Made by a program: the position numbers and the translations under genes. A stretch of DNA of 64,000 bases, from contig NC_070614.1 of assembly GCF_027172205.1 (NCBI RefSeq), forward strand, positions 33,222,001 through 33,286,000. The letters run 5' to 3'. The DNA is from Podarcis raffonei. Taxonomy: Eukaryota > Chordata > Lepidosauria > Squamata > Lacertidae. Shown here in pieces: positions 1 through 11,100 of the stretch (position 1 is the first letter of the stretch; each line of letters begins with the position of its first letter). The notes under the pieces are model-generated. The model was not told where the DNA came from. It saw only the letters and a list, made by a program, of their open reading frames with translations, and did not search any database.

Positions 1-53
1 TTGTCACACCTCCAAAATGTGGAACCTAGGTAGTATGAGATTTTCCATGTAAC

Positions 54-235
54 CAGGGATGTCCAAATTTTTTTCAAAGAGGGCCAGATTTGATGAAGTA
101 TACTTGCGAGAGGGCCAACCAAAGTTGTAGAGCTTTTTATAGGATTTTACCACGGCAAATAAACTGTCACAAAGGCCGGATTAAACCAAGCGGTGGGTCG
201 GATTAGGCCCCCAGGATGGACTTTGGACATGCCTG
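54..235. mobile_element. hAT-like MITE with 8-bp target duplication
   Basis: A 182-bp element has 14-bp terminal inverted repeats, CAGGGATGTCCAAA on the left and CAGGCATGTCCAAA as reverse complement on the right. It is flanked on both sides by CATGTAAC (46-53 and 236-243). The paralogous site near 14650 holds a single CATGTAAC and no element. An 8-bp duplication with CAGGG-type ends is typical of hAT transposons. There is no coding capacity. Confidence 0.88.
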
Positions 236-641
236 CATGTAACAGTTGTTTTGAAATAAACTATAGATAAATTTGAGTTCATATGGGGTCAGATAACAGA
301 CACATTGTTTTATAGCCCCCTCCTATAATAATACTTTGTCCACATGCAACAAACACCATATTTTCTAGTCTAACCAACACCTAGCTGGAAGAAATCTCTG
401 TTCCATCCAACACCCCTCTCCAAGCATGGCAAATTGGGGGTTTAAATTGCTCTGGCCACTATCACTCCCTGTTTTCTGTCATCTGCCTATTAGTGCTTCC
501 CTGTTTCATCTATGTTATTGGTGAGAATGTGCTAAATAATTGCTAAATAAAATATCACAAGAAGTTTTCTCATCTGTTTTACAGAAATCAATACAATGCG
601 CACAGTTGTGGAGTCTCCATACGCTCATGCATAAAACTTAC

Positions 642-1475
642 CTGTGGAATTTTGTGGATTGCAGAAATAATGGCTACGTTGGCAGAGATCTCAGAGATAC
701 ATCCTCCAACGAGAGCTATCAGCTTGCTCTGGTGGTGACACTTGAAGTTGGGGACAAACCTCTGTTGTGTGGAAAGCAGGTTCAGTGTGGCCTTATAAGT
801 CATTCCTGCAGTGTAGTAGCTATTGAGGATGTGGAACCCCAGGGAAACATTTGATAAAATGTTGAGATTCTCATTTATCTCTTTTACAGCAAATGCGAAA
901 GCCATGACATGCTGGTAGTTCTTGGGCACTGAACTGCAATTAGAGTTATAGGCTCTTTAATCAAACAACAACAACAATAATAATTTGTTGAATTTATAAT
1001 AATCATTTATTGGCATCATTTCAAAAGTTAAATGTAGCAAAAAAATTGTTGGGTAGGAACCAGAATTAGTCAGAATAGACCATTGACTTAATGAGCAAAA
1101 CTAACATAGGACTTTTTTCATTTTAATGAGTCTGCTTTGAGTAGAACTCAGTAAATACTAACTACTCAGGAGAAGTGGTAGTCTACAGTATAATGAAATG
1201 AAGGGGGGAAAAAATTGGGGACAATCTCATTGTTGATCAAACTGCCCCCTCCACTTTTTTTAAGGAGCAGAATAGGAGTATTTTTTGCCTTCTCCATACA
1301 CATTTATTTCATTTACTGCATTTATTATTGAAAATCTGTTTAGCAGCAGGTTAAATCAAACATTAAATATACATAATAATAAGTAAGCAACAGATCAAGC
1401 AAGTGATCTGGATCATTTATGATATCAGGGACCAGATATATTTTAATTCAGTTGCAGTGCATATACCCAAAGAAA

Positions 1476-1510
<35 letters not shown>

Positions 1511-2487
1511 TTTATTTATATCCCGCCCTCCCCAGCCGAAGCCGAAGAGAAGAAGAAGAGAAGTTTGGATTTGATATCCCGCCTTTCACTCCCTTTAAGG
1601 AATCTTAAAGCGGCTAACATTCTCCTTTCCCTTCCTTCCCTACAACAAACACTCTGTGAGGTGAGTGGGGCTGAGAGACTTCAAAGAAGTGTGACTAGCC
1701 CAAGGTCACCCAGAAGCTGCATGTGGAGGAGTGGAGACATGAACCCAGTTCCCCAGATTACGAGACTACCGCTCTTATCCACTATACCACACTGGCTCTC
1801 AAGTGAAATGAGAAACGATCCTGCAGGTGGAAAGAACAAAGGAGAGCCTACAAGAATGAACTCACCTATATTTAAAATATCACCTATACTGACCCAGTTT
1901 GTTATGACTGAGGGCCAATTCCAAAATAATATTTTACAAACCATGTACCTGTACAATAATTTGTGTGCACACTTTTAAATTCAAAAAGTATGTGCAAGGC
2001 CATATTGTATTTCCAAACACAAATATCACAAACATACTCTCAATAGAGATTTAGATCCTTCACTAATTCCGAGTTTATCATTGTACAAGACGGGAATAGA
2101 CTGGGCAAGCTATGCTCATACCAAAAACTAAATAATTTTACTTAAGCACAGTTTTACTTAATGATGCATTCTGAGTCACTATGGACTAAACATATTACAG
2201 GGAGAGAGAGAGAAAGGGAAAGAGAGAGAGAAGATGATGCTTTACATGGGTTCATTAATCAAAATCTTTGCAGGCTGTTCCATGAAAGAAAGGTTATTAT
2301 AGAGGAATAAGACCTGAGATACAATCCCTCCAATGAGGAAGTCTCCTGGTTGATAAAATCCATGAGGAATCAGGAGACGATCATCAAACATGGTGCAATT
2401 AATCAGATTTGTCATGCATACACTTTGGCACAGGAGTACAAGTAGCAACATCACCATCACCCAGATCCTGTTGAAAATGTTTTCCAT
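642..2487 (-). CDS. V2R-1: vomeronasal type-2 receptor, exons 1-2 only (gene continues off the left edge)
   Basis: This is the 5' part of a family C GPCR of the vomeronasal type-2 class, which detects pheromone-type peptides at the surface of vomeronasal neurons. Exon 1 is 2246-2487: a Met, a hydrophobic signal segment ([15 protein letters not shown]), the motif INCT and a start of the ligand-binding domain ending at NEP, with donor AT|GTAAAG. Exon 2 is 642-933 (292 bp), with acceptor ATTGCAG and donor CCACAG|GTAAGT. It carries the conserved stretch [15 protein letters not shown] and [12 protein letters not shown]. Both exons are open. Exons 3-6 would lie left of base 1: in the nearest paralogue, V2R-2, intron 2 is 2.3 kb. 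The start Met is inferred, because the Met used by V2R-3, -4 and -5 is Thr here. Intron 1 holds a SINE. Confidence 0.88.
1479..1800 (-). mobile_element. tRNA-derived SINE plus (AAT)n and a LINE-type tail
   Basis: Read on the minus strand, a tRNA-like head starts near 1800 (GAGAGCCAGTGTGG, then a promoter B-box-like segment). It is followed by a MIR/CORE-like GGTGACCTTGGGC motif and a tail reading AAGGCGGGATATCAAATCC. At the left side lie ten AAT units (1478-1508) and TATATCCCGCCCTCCCC. The whole block is absent from the paralogous site near 16745. It lies in V2R-1 intron 1. This is the squamate tRNA-SINE type, and the family name is uncertain. Confidence 0.75.
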
Positions 2488-3299
2488 CCCAGCATAGATC
2501 TCTGTGTTTCCAACTATTGGATTTCTATCAACACGATTTATTGTGCAGCACAACGTGTTGGTATTGTAAATTTTGTTACAGCCTCCCTTGAATGGTAATG
2601 ATTCTGTTGGTACACACAGTTTTATAGCTGCAATTCTTAGATTAGCTCTGCACCAGTAACCTGGTAGCAAAGTTAATAATTGCTCCCTTTTCACATGCCT
2701 AATTAATGAGGTCCAGTTTTTAACAGGAAGAAATGGACAAGTGGAAAATCATCAGCCGACAAAAAAGGGATGAGAAGCAGAGATACTCTAGAATACATTT
2801 CTTGAATTTTATTCTAAAAAAGTATAGTTGAATCAGCTGCTGGGGTTATAGGTTGACATATGAAGTGGAAACAGTCACACAAAAGATTAGCAAAGCTCTT
2901 CCTTTGCTAGGATTCAGTTGTGAACCATATGAAGATTAAATAGCTTTTAAGATGCTGAATGTTGGTCTTGTTATTGGCCTCTGAAAATCTATTCTGTCAG
3001 AGGATGCAAAACAGTAATTTGAACAATGATGGGATGATGATCACTTCCCCAGAGTGCTATTGGCATTTGAAGTTACATAATATACCACAAAACTGCAAGG
3101 AATAGCCTCCTCCTAATCCTACAACTATTTTTCCTTATATTTTAGGGAGATGTAGAAATACATGGCACATGGCCTTATTGGTGCAGGTTGCTTCTGCCCA
3201 GAACTAAGTTCACACACTAGCCACTCAGATTTTGTATTAGTGCGTTTAATGCAGAGTTATTGCCTGGCAAATCTGAGGGTGAGTGTTTTCATGTAAAAC

Positions 3300-3440
3300 A
3301 GTATATTATATATTGTTTTGTTTTGTTTATTAAATATGTATATCACCCTTCATACATAGATCTCAAGGTGGTTCACAACATAAAATTTAAGATCAAAACC
3401 ACAAAATAAATAATAAAAACAAGAAAAAGAACTAAAAAAA
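3300..3440 (-). repeat. LINE/SINE 3' tail (L2-like) shared by both blocks
   Basis: On the minus strand the text contains GTGAACCACCTTGAGATC, then GAAGGGTGATATACA and TTTAATAAACAAAAC. This is the common L2-type tail seen across amniotes. The same remnant occurs at about 19080-19200 in block B, so it predates the block duplication. Confidence 0.55.
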
Positions 3441-3793
3441 ATCAATAACCTCCTCCAGTTCCTTTAGCAGAACAATTGCAACTATTGTCTGTTTATATTA
3501 TTTTGTCATTAAAAAAAGAATTCATTCACGCAGTAATAACAGTGTGCAAGATACAGCAGACAAAATCTCAGCCCCATGGAGCTTACAGCATATAAACTGA
3601 CTGAGTATATGTGTCTAGGAGCAAGGAACAGAGTAAGCAACTGGAGTTCTGGGCCCATTGCAAACTTGTTTTCATGGTCTGTGTAACTCCATGGTGTGAA
3701 TGACAGTGGCCCTACTACGTTTTCGGGCAAAGTTCATTTCCAGCTACAATGGTAGCTAATGTGGAACACCAACCCACCTTGCTAGTTATTAGA

Positions 3794-5539
3794 TGCACCC
3801 CATAATTCCTTTTAAGGAGCATTGAGAGGAGAAGTGCTGGGATCAGCCACATCAGCACCATTTTCATTCTCCACGATGCCATACCTTTCAAGATTCCTCA
3901 GATGAAAATAGGGACATTTCTCACTCCCCCCAACTGATATTCTCCGACCTCCATTTTTGTTTTCCCACCACAGAGCAGTTCCTATCAGAAGAAGGGTGAG
4001 GGCTGCCACCATTGCATCAACATGACACAGCACACATGCCCTCCACCATACCAATCAACACTTTTCAAAAGGGGGCAAGATTAGACGCAGACACACAAAG
4101 CATTTTTCTGCTCCCTCTTTCTTCCTGACCAGGGTGGCCCTTCCCTCTGCCTGCCCTTCAGAGCCAGTGCATCATATGGTTTTGGGCCTTGATAGTGGCA
4201 GCCTCTCCTCCTCCTCACCCACTCTCCAGCAGCCGCTACAAACTGCCCAAGGGAGGAAGCCAGCAGCTGCGGCCATGGAGAGGCCATGGAAAGGCTACAG
4301 GATTTTCCCTCACCTCCGCTGCCACTTGAGACAAGCACCGCCTCATCCTCCTTCCTGAGCTCAGCATTGGCAGCACTGGTGGAGGAAATAGGGACATTCC
4401 AAGTTCAAATCAGAAGTCAGGGTGGCTTTCTTAATTCCAGGACCATGCCTGGAAAATCTGGACACTTGGAGGGTATGCAATGCCTCTTGACTCTGATTTA
4501 GCACCACAGAGGGATACTTCACAGGGACAGAACCTAAAAATAATGTAGAAAATCATATAGTGCCTACAAGCCCTTACATTTAAAATAAAAATAAAAGGAT
4601 TCCAGCTGTGGTGGTTGAACTGGCTCTCGTCTCCTTCCCCTGCAACAGTCTGTAAGACCCATGTTTCCCATCAGAGATTATGGTGCAGAATTTCACAGTT
4701 TATCAACACTAGTGGGAACCGTGCCCACCCCCCTAGTGCCGGTGTGCTGGTAATGTCTTCACATTACTAAGAATAGGAGAAGGCAGACAGAAGGAGTAGA
4801 CCACCAACCCTTTATCATAATCAGGTATCGTATTTTACGCTCTATAACACGCACCCGACCATAACATGCACATAGTTTTTAGAGGAGGAAAACAAGAAAA
4901 AAAATATTATAGAAAAAAATATTTTATTCAAGAAAAAAAAATATTATAACGAAACAGTGGATGTATGATTTTTGTGGTTCATGCTGTGGCCACAGACATG
5001 TGATCTGACGGTGAGTTTGGGGTAGCCCAATGCAAAAATCCTGAGGATCCATGTGGATCCGTGCTTTGTAACCACGTTTTAGGTGTGGAGGGAAGGAAAA
5101 GCGCTCAAGGAACAAGGAGCACGCGAGCGGTGTGTGGAGAAGGATGCTGCTAATAATGCAGAAGAGGGGTATAAGCGGAGAAGGCTCCTCTCCTCTCCCG
5201 CTTTGCTCCTTTAAAGCAAGCAGGCTCCCTGTCCCTCTCTCCTCCCCACTCAGCGGCTCTTCTCCTGCTTTGCTGTTTCAAAGCGAGCCACAGAGGAGGG
5301 AAGAGGAACCATGGATCCTCTCCTCACGACTGCAGCAGATCCCCCCGCCATCCGTAGGCATTCGCTCCATAACACGCACAGACATTTCCCCTTACTTTCT
5401 AGGAGGAAAAAAGTGAGTGTTATGGTGCAAAAAATACGGTATCTCTTTTTCTCTGCCTGAATCAATATAGGGAGTACTTTGAGGTGGGCTGTGGCCAAGA
5501 ATTTCTTCAGAAAATTTTGACTAAGGAAGCACTTGTACT
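3794..5539. other. Intergenic block present only in block A; unclassified apart from a MITE
   Basis: Compared with block B (near 19575), sequence between TTATTAGA and GGAATTAC is extra here. It contains a GC-rich, purine-poor stretch (3900-4500) with small overlapping ORFs on both strands that resemble no family I know, and a MITE (4826-5441). No clear target duplication surrounds the whole block. I see no gene. Confidence 0.5.
4826..5441. mobile_element. TA-flanked MITE (non-autonomous DNA transposon)
   Basis: The left end reads TATCGTATTTTACGCTCTAT and the right end, reverse complemented, TACCGTATTTTTTGCACCAT. Each continues with AACACGCAC or AACACTCAC, giving imperfect inverted ends of about 28 bp that begin at a TA dinucleotide. 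This terminal type is frequent in reptile genomes, and TA ends suggest Tc1/mariner-like mobilisation. The interior is GC-rich and has no transposase. Confidence 0.72.
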
Positions 5540-5593
5540 GGAATTACAGATATCCCTAACATAAGTGATGGGATGCTCTGAGAATGTGGCCTG

Positions 5594-7105
5594 ATGGGAA
5601 GTCCGCCTCTACCATGCGTCCGCCTCTACCATGGCATGGCAACAGACCCTGCAGAATTCAATACCGCAGTTCGACCGTCAACTCCAGATCACCCGGGATG
5701 CGGCGTCCAGCCCCCCAGGACTCGCAGACGGGGAAATCGTAACGCCCCAGTGACGTGGGGCCAAATAAAATCACTATCACTTCAAGCTGAACAGTTTAGG
5801 AAGGAACAGCACCTGGAAGCAAGCCCTGATAATTTGCTTCTGTGCCTCATTTCGTGCCTTAATATAAATTCCATGATAGTGCTCATTTTCAGTGTTTTGT
5901 TTTTGCCCCTTTCTGCTTCCGCTCCTAATAGCGGCGATTCCACGCCAATAAAAGTGTGGGAATCTTTTGCAAAAACCCTCAATGTTTCTTCCTTTTGCCT
6001 AACTCAACAGGTATCCATAGGTGAAATCCTTGGTTCCTGTCTTATCCCTGTTTGCCATGACCCTCTCGATTTGCAAAATGATACCTGGTTTTATTCATCC
6101 TTACCCCAAAATGATTCTCTCCGCACCCTTGGTTATTCCGGTTACCATAACTGGGGTAACCAAGTTCGCCGACGTCCATCTCTGGCCATTGATTTATTGA
6201 CCCCATACGTGGCCTCTTTTAATGTCACTTGCGCCCGTATGGTCAATTGCACAAAAACCAACTGTGTGAAAATGGGCAAGGATAATTTTAACTGCTCTGA
6301 TTATGTAAATATTTCCTATGTGTATAAATATACAGAACTGCCTGAAGGCTGGTTCTGGTCGTGTCCAGGCTACACATTCAATTATATTCCAGCAAATATT
6401 AGCCATGGCACACCTTGCTGCTTAAGCCGCTTGTCTATCATTTTACCCAAAAAGCTTCATTTGTCTCGGTCTCGATATCGCCGCTCTGTGGAATTGACTA
6501 ATGATTGTGATGATTCTGTTTCTCTCCCTAGCAGATCTGAATACATTTCTCTAGCTGTCTCTCTCTTAGGAGTCCCTGGATTGGCTGTACGGAATAGCAG
6601 GAATATTAACTCTTTAGCTTGCTCCGCAGCAAAAGCACTGAACTTTACCTCACAAGCTCTTCACCTTTTGAATAAAGAACAGAGTGAACTCCAGCATGGA
6701 CTCTTACAGAATCGTGCCGTGATAGATTATTTGCTAATGCTTCATCATTATGGTTGTGAACAAGTGGATGACATGTGTTGTTTTAATATTACTGACAATT
6801 CCAAGGCTATTCAAAAGCAAATCTCTCATTTGCAAAATCTCACACATCACATCAAACAGGACGTTGGACTTTCTGGCCTCTGGGATTCATTTACCCAGTG
6901 GCTCACTGCCTGGTTGCCAAATTTGAACTGGCTTCGTAATCTTTTTCAATATGCTATTATCATAGTATGTATATTAATTTTGCTATGCTGCTTCATCCAA
7001 TGCATCCCTGGTCTCATACGCCTTTGGTCTCAGTGTTTCCATCCTCCTCAGCCACCCAATAAAGTCATTGCTGCCTACTTTGCGAAATGGCAGCACCAGC
7101 AGTAA
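5594..7105 (+). CDS. Retroviral env frame of the ERV fossil (503 codons)
   Basis: The frame looks uninterrupted. A signal segment starts at Met 94 (MIVLIFSVLFLPLSASA), and residues before it have no clear role. The surface part carries many N-glycosylation sites (NDT, NVT, NCT, NIS). A furin-type RYRR site at 294-297 separates the transmembrane part. That part has an internal hydrophobic segment between cysteines near 305 and 343, an LQNRAVIDYLL region (371-381) and a CX6CC motif (388-396), followed by an anchor at about 453-470 and a short tail. The internal fusion segment flanked by cysteines and the GCEQVDDMCCFN stretch are like those of avian alpharetroviruses. Host use is unknown. Confidence 0.85.
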   Translation: MGSPPLPCVRLYHGMATDPAEFNTAVRPSTPDHPGCGVQPPRTRRRGNRNAPVTWGQIKSLSLQAEQFRKEQHLEASPDNLLLCLISCLNINSMIVLIFSVLFLPLSASAPNSGDSTPIKVWESFAKTLNVSSFCLTQQVSIGEILGSCLIPVCHDPLDLQNDTWFYSSLPQNDSLRTLGYSGYHNWGNQVRRRPSLAIDLLTPYVASFNVTCARMVNCTKTNCVKMGKDNFNCSDYVNISYVYKYTELPEGWFWSCPGYTFNYIPANISHGTPCCLSRLSIILPKKLHLSRSRYRRSVELTNDCDDSVSLPSRSEYISLAVSLLGVPGLAVRNSRNINSLACSAAKALNFTSQALHLLNKEQSELQHGLLQNRAVIDYLLMLHHYGCEQVDDMCCFNITDNSKAIQKQISHLQNLTHHIKQDVGLSGLWDSFTQWLTAWLPNLNWLRNLFQYAIIIVCILILLCCFIQCIPGLIRLWSQCFHPPQPPNKVIAAYFAKWQHQQ

Positions 7106-7211
7106 ACATTAGGGAGATGTGGACGGACTTATTTCAGGCATGCGCTGGCAAACCATGTGTCCTGAAATATTTTTGTCCCACTCACCTTTAAATAAAAAAG
7201 AAAGGGGGGAA

Positions 7212-8099
7212 TGATGGGATGCTCTGAGACTGTGGCCTGATGGGAAGTCTTGCTTCTAAGCTTCGCTTCTGCACATGATGCTGCACAAACCGTTCTAATA
7301 CTAAGACATTCACTCACCAGAATGTTCAGTTCACATTGAGTTCAGGAAAAACATTGTACTTTGACCTGTTCTTAATGCATAGTTGATCACATCTACGGAA
7401 CGTGATTACCATGTTCCTTTAAGTTTCCTATATCAATCATTAGTAATTGTTTTAAGTCCTATTATATTAATCATTGGTTATAATTTAATTAGGAGGTTTT
7501 CATGCCTGTCTAGTTCGGTATTCTTTTTCCCAGCCTTTAATCTATCGATGATTAATGCCTATATGCAACCCTTTGCTTTGTACTTGTGTTAACCAATCAG
7601 CGACAAGCACATATGTGCAATGCTGTAATATTCAATAAAAGGGACTCCCCGACTCATGTTCGAGAGATGCCTCCCAGATGACACTGTTGGGATACTGCCA
7701 GGGAGATAAAGTCCATCTGAGCCCCCAAGCTCAGTGCCGGACGATCCATCGACCTCCCATAGTCGGGCAATATCAGCAATCAGCGGCACGAAGCCTCAAG
7801 AAAAGATAGCCACATTCTTGGACTTGTGCACACTCTATCAGCAGAATTCACACAGCAAAAGATGCACAGCAGGAGAGCATATTTACATTTTATTCAGCGT
7901 TGGTCAGAACAAAAAGTCCATGACCGCCTGCTCCGGCTGCTCAGGCAACAAGAAGAAAACGAAAGGAACAGACAACAGAAACATCCTGTGAGACAGGAAA
8001 TACGCAGGCTGTGACACAAACATCCTGCTCCTTTTTAAGGTGGAACGGAAATATCCTAACAGACACTCGCTACCTGTCTGTCGTTATTTCAACCCAACA
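7212..8099 (+). repeat. Right LTR of the ERV fossil
   Basis: It follows a polypurine tract (AAAGGGGGGAA), starts TGATGGG and ends at CA before the CATAAG target copy. Its first bases match the sequence at 5566. An AATAAA lies near 7634. Confidence 0.8.
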
Positions 8100-8158
8100 C
8101 ATAAGCATTTCCAAAGGACTACATATATGAGCAGAAAGAAATGTATTTATTCTTCTTT

Positions 8159-11100
8159 TTATTTTCTTCTTCTTATTAATTGATCCCGATTGTTCAGCTC
8201 AGGCCTGAGCAGAATGATGTAGCATTTAGGGAAGAAGATGCAGCCCAGTAACCCAGCACTGGAGGACAAGATGGAAAAGACCTCTACAGCCACCATATAT
8301 TTCCCTTTGGTGCTTAGATAGGTTGGAACAAATGATAACCAAACAGTGCAAAACACCAACATGCTGAAAGTGATGAACTTGGCTTCATTGAAACTGTCAG
8401 GCAACTTCCTAGCCAGGAAAGCCACAACAAAGCTGACAATGGCCAGTGAGCCCATGTAGCCCAAGACACAGTAAAACATGAAAGCAGAACCGTCATTACA
8501 TTCCACTATGATTTCCCTATCCAATGAGTACATGTCCATATCTGGGAAAGGAGGGGAGGTACTTAACCAAAGAGTACAAATGCCAACTTGAATCAAGGAA
8601 GAGGAAAGGACAATAGAATCTGCCATTCTTTTTCCCACCCATCTCCTCATTCCAGATCCTGGTTTGGTTGCCATGAAAGCCAGAACCACAGTGATGGTCT
8701 TTGCCAACACAGAAGAAAGGGCCACAGAGAATATGATACCAAAGGCTGTTTGTCGGAGAAGGCAGATGAGCTTTCCAGGATGTCCAATGAAGAGCAAGGA
8801 GCAGAGGAAGCAAAGGAGGAGGGAGATGAGGAGGGTGTAGGTGAGGGTTCGGTTGTTGGCTTTGACTATGGGAGTGTCCTTGTACTTCATAAAAATTCCA
8901 AGTACTAAACTTGTGATCAAGCAGAAAGAAATTGCCAATATAGTTAAGATGATCCCTAAATCTTCTTTGTAAGAGAGGTAGTTTACATCCTTTGGAATGC
9001 ATTTAGTTTGTTCCTTGTTGGGACACTGTTCTTCTGGACAATTGACACAGGCATCGGCATCTTTAAAAAAGGAAGATATATTTATCAGCTGTGAGGCACT
9101 TTCTATTTCTACATTTATATGGCTGATGAAAACTTGACTTATGCAGGCAAATAAAAATACATATTTCCACAATAGTTAGCTCTAGCTACTTCAGCTAGCC
9201 AACTAGCCAACAGGATGAGGTGGCAGCATAGCTGGAGACAAAGGGTAGAAAACCACCTTTATGCCAGGAGCCAGACACCAACTTTGTAGGTGGGATCAGA
9301 GGGAATCCACCTCTTGACACACACCTAATGGAGCACACATTCAGCAGAACTGACAAAAAGGGATTTCCACGAGTGAGCTTGCTCTGTCTCATCTTTAAAA
9401 GCTCTGTACAAGGGGCATTTCAACTCTTGGGGGATCTTCATAGCTTCTGTTTAGTTATGAACAACTTTCCTTGCTCATGCATCTTAAAAACTTGACCTAT
9501 TTACCCTTTGCAGGCTGCTGAACCTATTTGGTTGAATAAATATAGCTTTGTTAATTTCAAGTAAGAGTAGCTGACATTGCATTTTGGGGCAGGGGTAATA
9601 TAGGTTGGCAGTTCTTAACTGGGCATGTTCAAGATGGGCACATTTCCTTCTGCTTTGGATGATGGGATGGCTGGCAAACCAGCCAAAACCTTTCTATAAT
9701 TTCAAGGAACATATAATCTAAACAAGTAAATAAAAAGATGATGCAACACAGAACTTCCTTGATATTTCTGTTCATTATTTCTCCTACCCTTCTGGTGAGA
9801 GATCATCCCTTCTGGACATGGAGCACAATCATAGCAGCAAAATTTCTCTCCCTCCTTCTTTTTCCTGCTGTAGCCTGGGTAGCAGTTCTCATTGCAAATG
9901 GAAAGCGGCAGCACCTGTTCATATGCATTGAATACTATTAGTGATGTGTTTTGAGAACAGCAGGTCTGCAAAATATCTGAGGATGTGTACAACATGTTTG
10001 GATTAGTCAGGATAACCACTTGTACTGTGACCCGTTGCTCTTCATGGCTTATAAATACTAGCAGAGAAGGGACAGCTGGCTGGGCTAGGGAAGTAATTAA
10101 TGCCTCCTTCTGAGAGGCAATGGTTCCACCTTACGAAGCCCTCCCTGAATTAGGAAAATCTAAGTAGTTACCGGCCAGTGGCCAATCTCCCCTTCTTGGG
10201 CAAGGTTCTTGAGTGGGTAGTTATGGACCAGATCCAGGCAATCTGGGAGGAAACTGATTTTCTAGATCCATTTCATTTGGGGTTTAGGCCAAGTTTTGGC
10301 ACAAAAACTGCTCACTTGGGCAATATGGTTTGGGCATATTACATAGATCCTGGTCTGCCTGCACTGCCTGCCAATTTGTTTCCAGGCCCAATTCAAAGTG
10401 CTAGTTTTGACCTACAAAGCCTTAAATGACTCAAGACCTCTAGGACAACATCTTCCTATATGAACTGACCCAGAGCCTGCAATCATCATCTGATGCCCCT
10501 CATTTGCTCCCTCCACAAGAGGTCCAGAGGGCAGCAACACAAGAATGGGCCTCTTTTGCTGTAGTTCCCCAGATCCCTCAAGTGTTCTGAGCTAACTGGG
10601 ACAGCCATTCCTTCTGATTCCAATCCTGAATGCCCCAATTTTGCTCCCTGCACTGGCCGCACCAGAGCAAGGGACCAAAAGGTGAGTGCTTTTTTGGTTC
10701 TGCACTGTGACGTGAGTCAGTTGGCTCTCACTTGTAACCAAGCACTTATAGATGTTTCTCACCTGGTTAAAGCTTTGATGCCACACAATTTGATCATCAT
10801 TGATAGCTAACTGTTTGCCTTGAGGTGCCTGAGGTTCCAGCCTTCCAACTTTCACTCGAACCACAGAGCCATTGGGGAACATCAGCCAGTTCGTAATATC
10901 AAAACTTGTAACTAATTCGCCATTTTCATCAAAAGACACAGTATCTCCTTCACTGTTGTTGAATGCAATCCTCCTTAGAATGTGATGAACCTAAAATGAA
11001 AAGAATGTGAACAAAGAGACAACAAAGTCTTGAAATCATTTCCAAGAAATAATATATAATGAATTGAAAAGGATGTTTAAAATAACATTTGTAAAAAACC

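Larger units (their letters stand above)
1..3793. repeat. Segmental duplication block A, left part (copy of 14610-19576)
   Basis: Sequence from base 1 to 3793 matches 14610-19576 base for base over long runs, including introns, with only TE insertions as large differences. The duplication continues at 8100-9914, matching 19585-21398. It includes V2R-1 exons 1-2 and V2R-2 exons 5-6. The left limit lies outside the window. Confidence 0.85.
5566..8099 (+). mobile_element. Endogenous retrovirus fossil with alpharetrovirus-like env
   Basis: The element begins TGATGGGATGCTCTGAGA and is flanked by CATAAG on both sides (5560-5565 and 8100-8105). The paralogous site in block B (near 19585) has one CATAAG and no insert. 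Parts seen: LTR sequence at the left end, an env frame (5594-7105), a purine tract just before 7212, and a long right LTR (7212-8099, about 888 bp, starting TG and ending CA, with an AATAAA near 7634). No gag or pol is recognisable, so it is not a whole provirus. It inserted after the block A/B duplication, which makes it relatively young. Confidence 0.85.

Noticed and set aside
540-854. Plus-strand ORF of 104 codons, repeated at 14958
   Set aside because: It is antisense to V2R exon 2 and has no family features. Its repetition follows from the block duplication.
1722-1801. Possible tRNA gene on the minus strand
   Set aside because: The tRNA-like sequence is the head of a SINE with a non-tRNA tail, and a cloverleaf with a usable anticodon arm is not evident. 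The same holds for 54110-54176.
1403-1978. Plus-strand ORF of 191 codons
   Set aside because: It crosses an (AAT)n run and a SINE in antisense, and is absent from block B. No protein family was recognised.
8588-8908. Plus-strand ORF of 106 codons and its copies at 20071 and 31061
   Set aside because: It is the opposite strand of the conserved 7TM exon. The constraint is from the minus-strand gene.
8517-9002. Minus-strand ORF of 161 codons inside exon 6 (also 20000-20533)
   Set aside because: It is a +1 frame shadow of the receptor frame, which carries the recognisable membrane domain.
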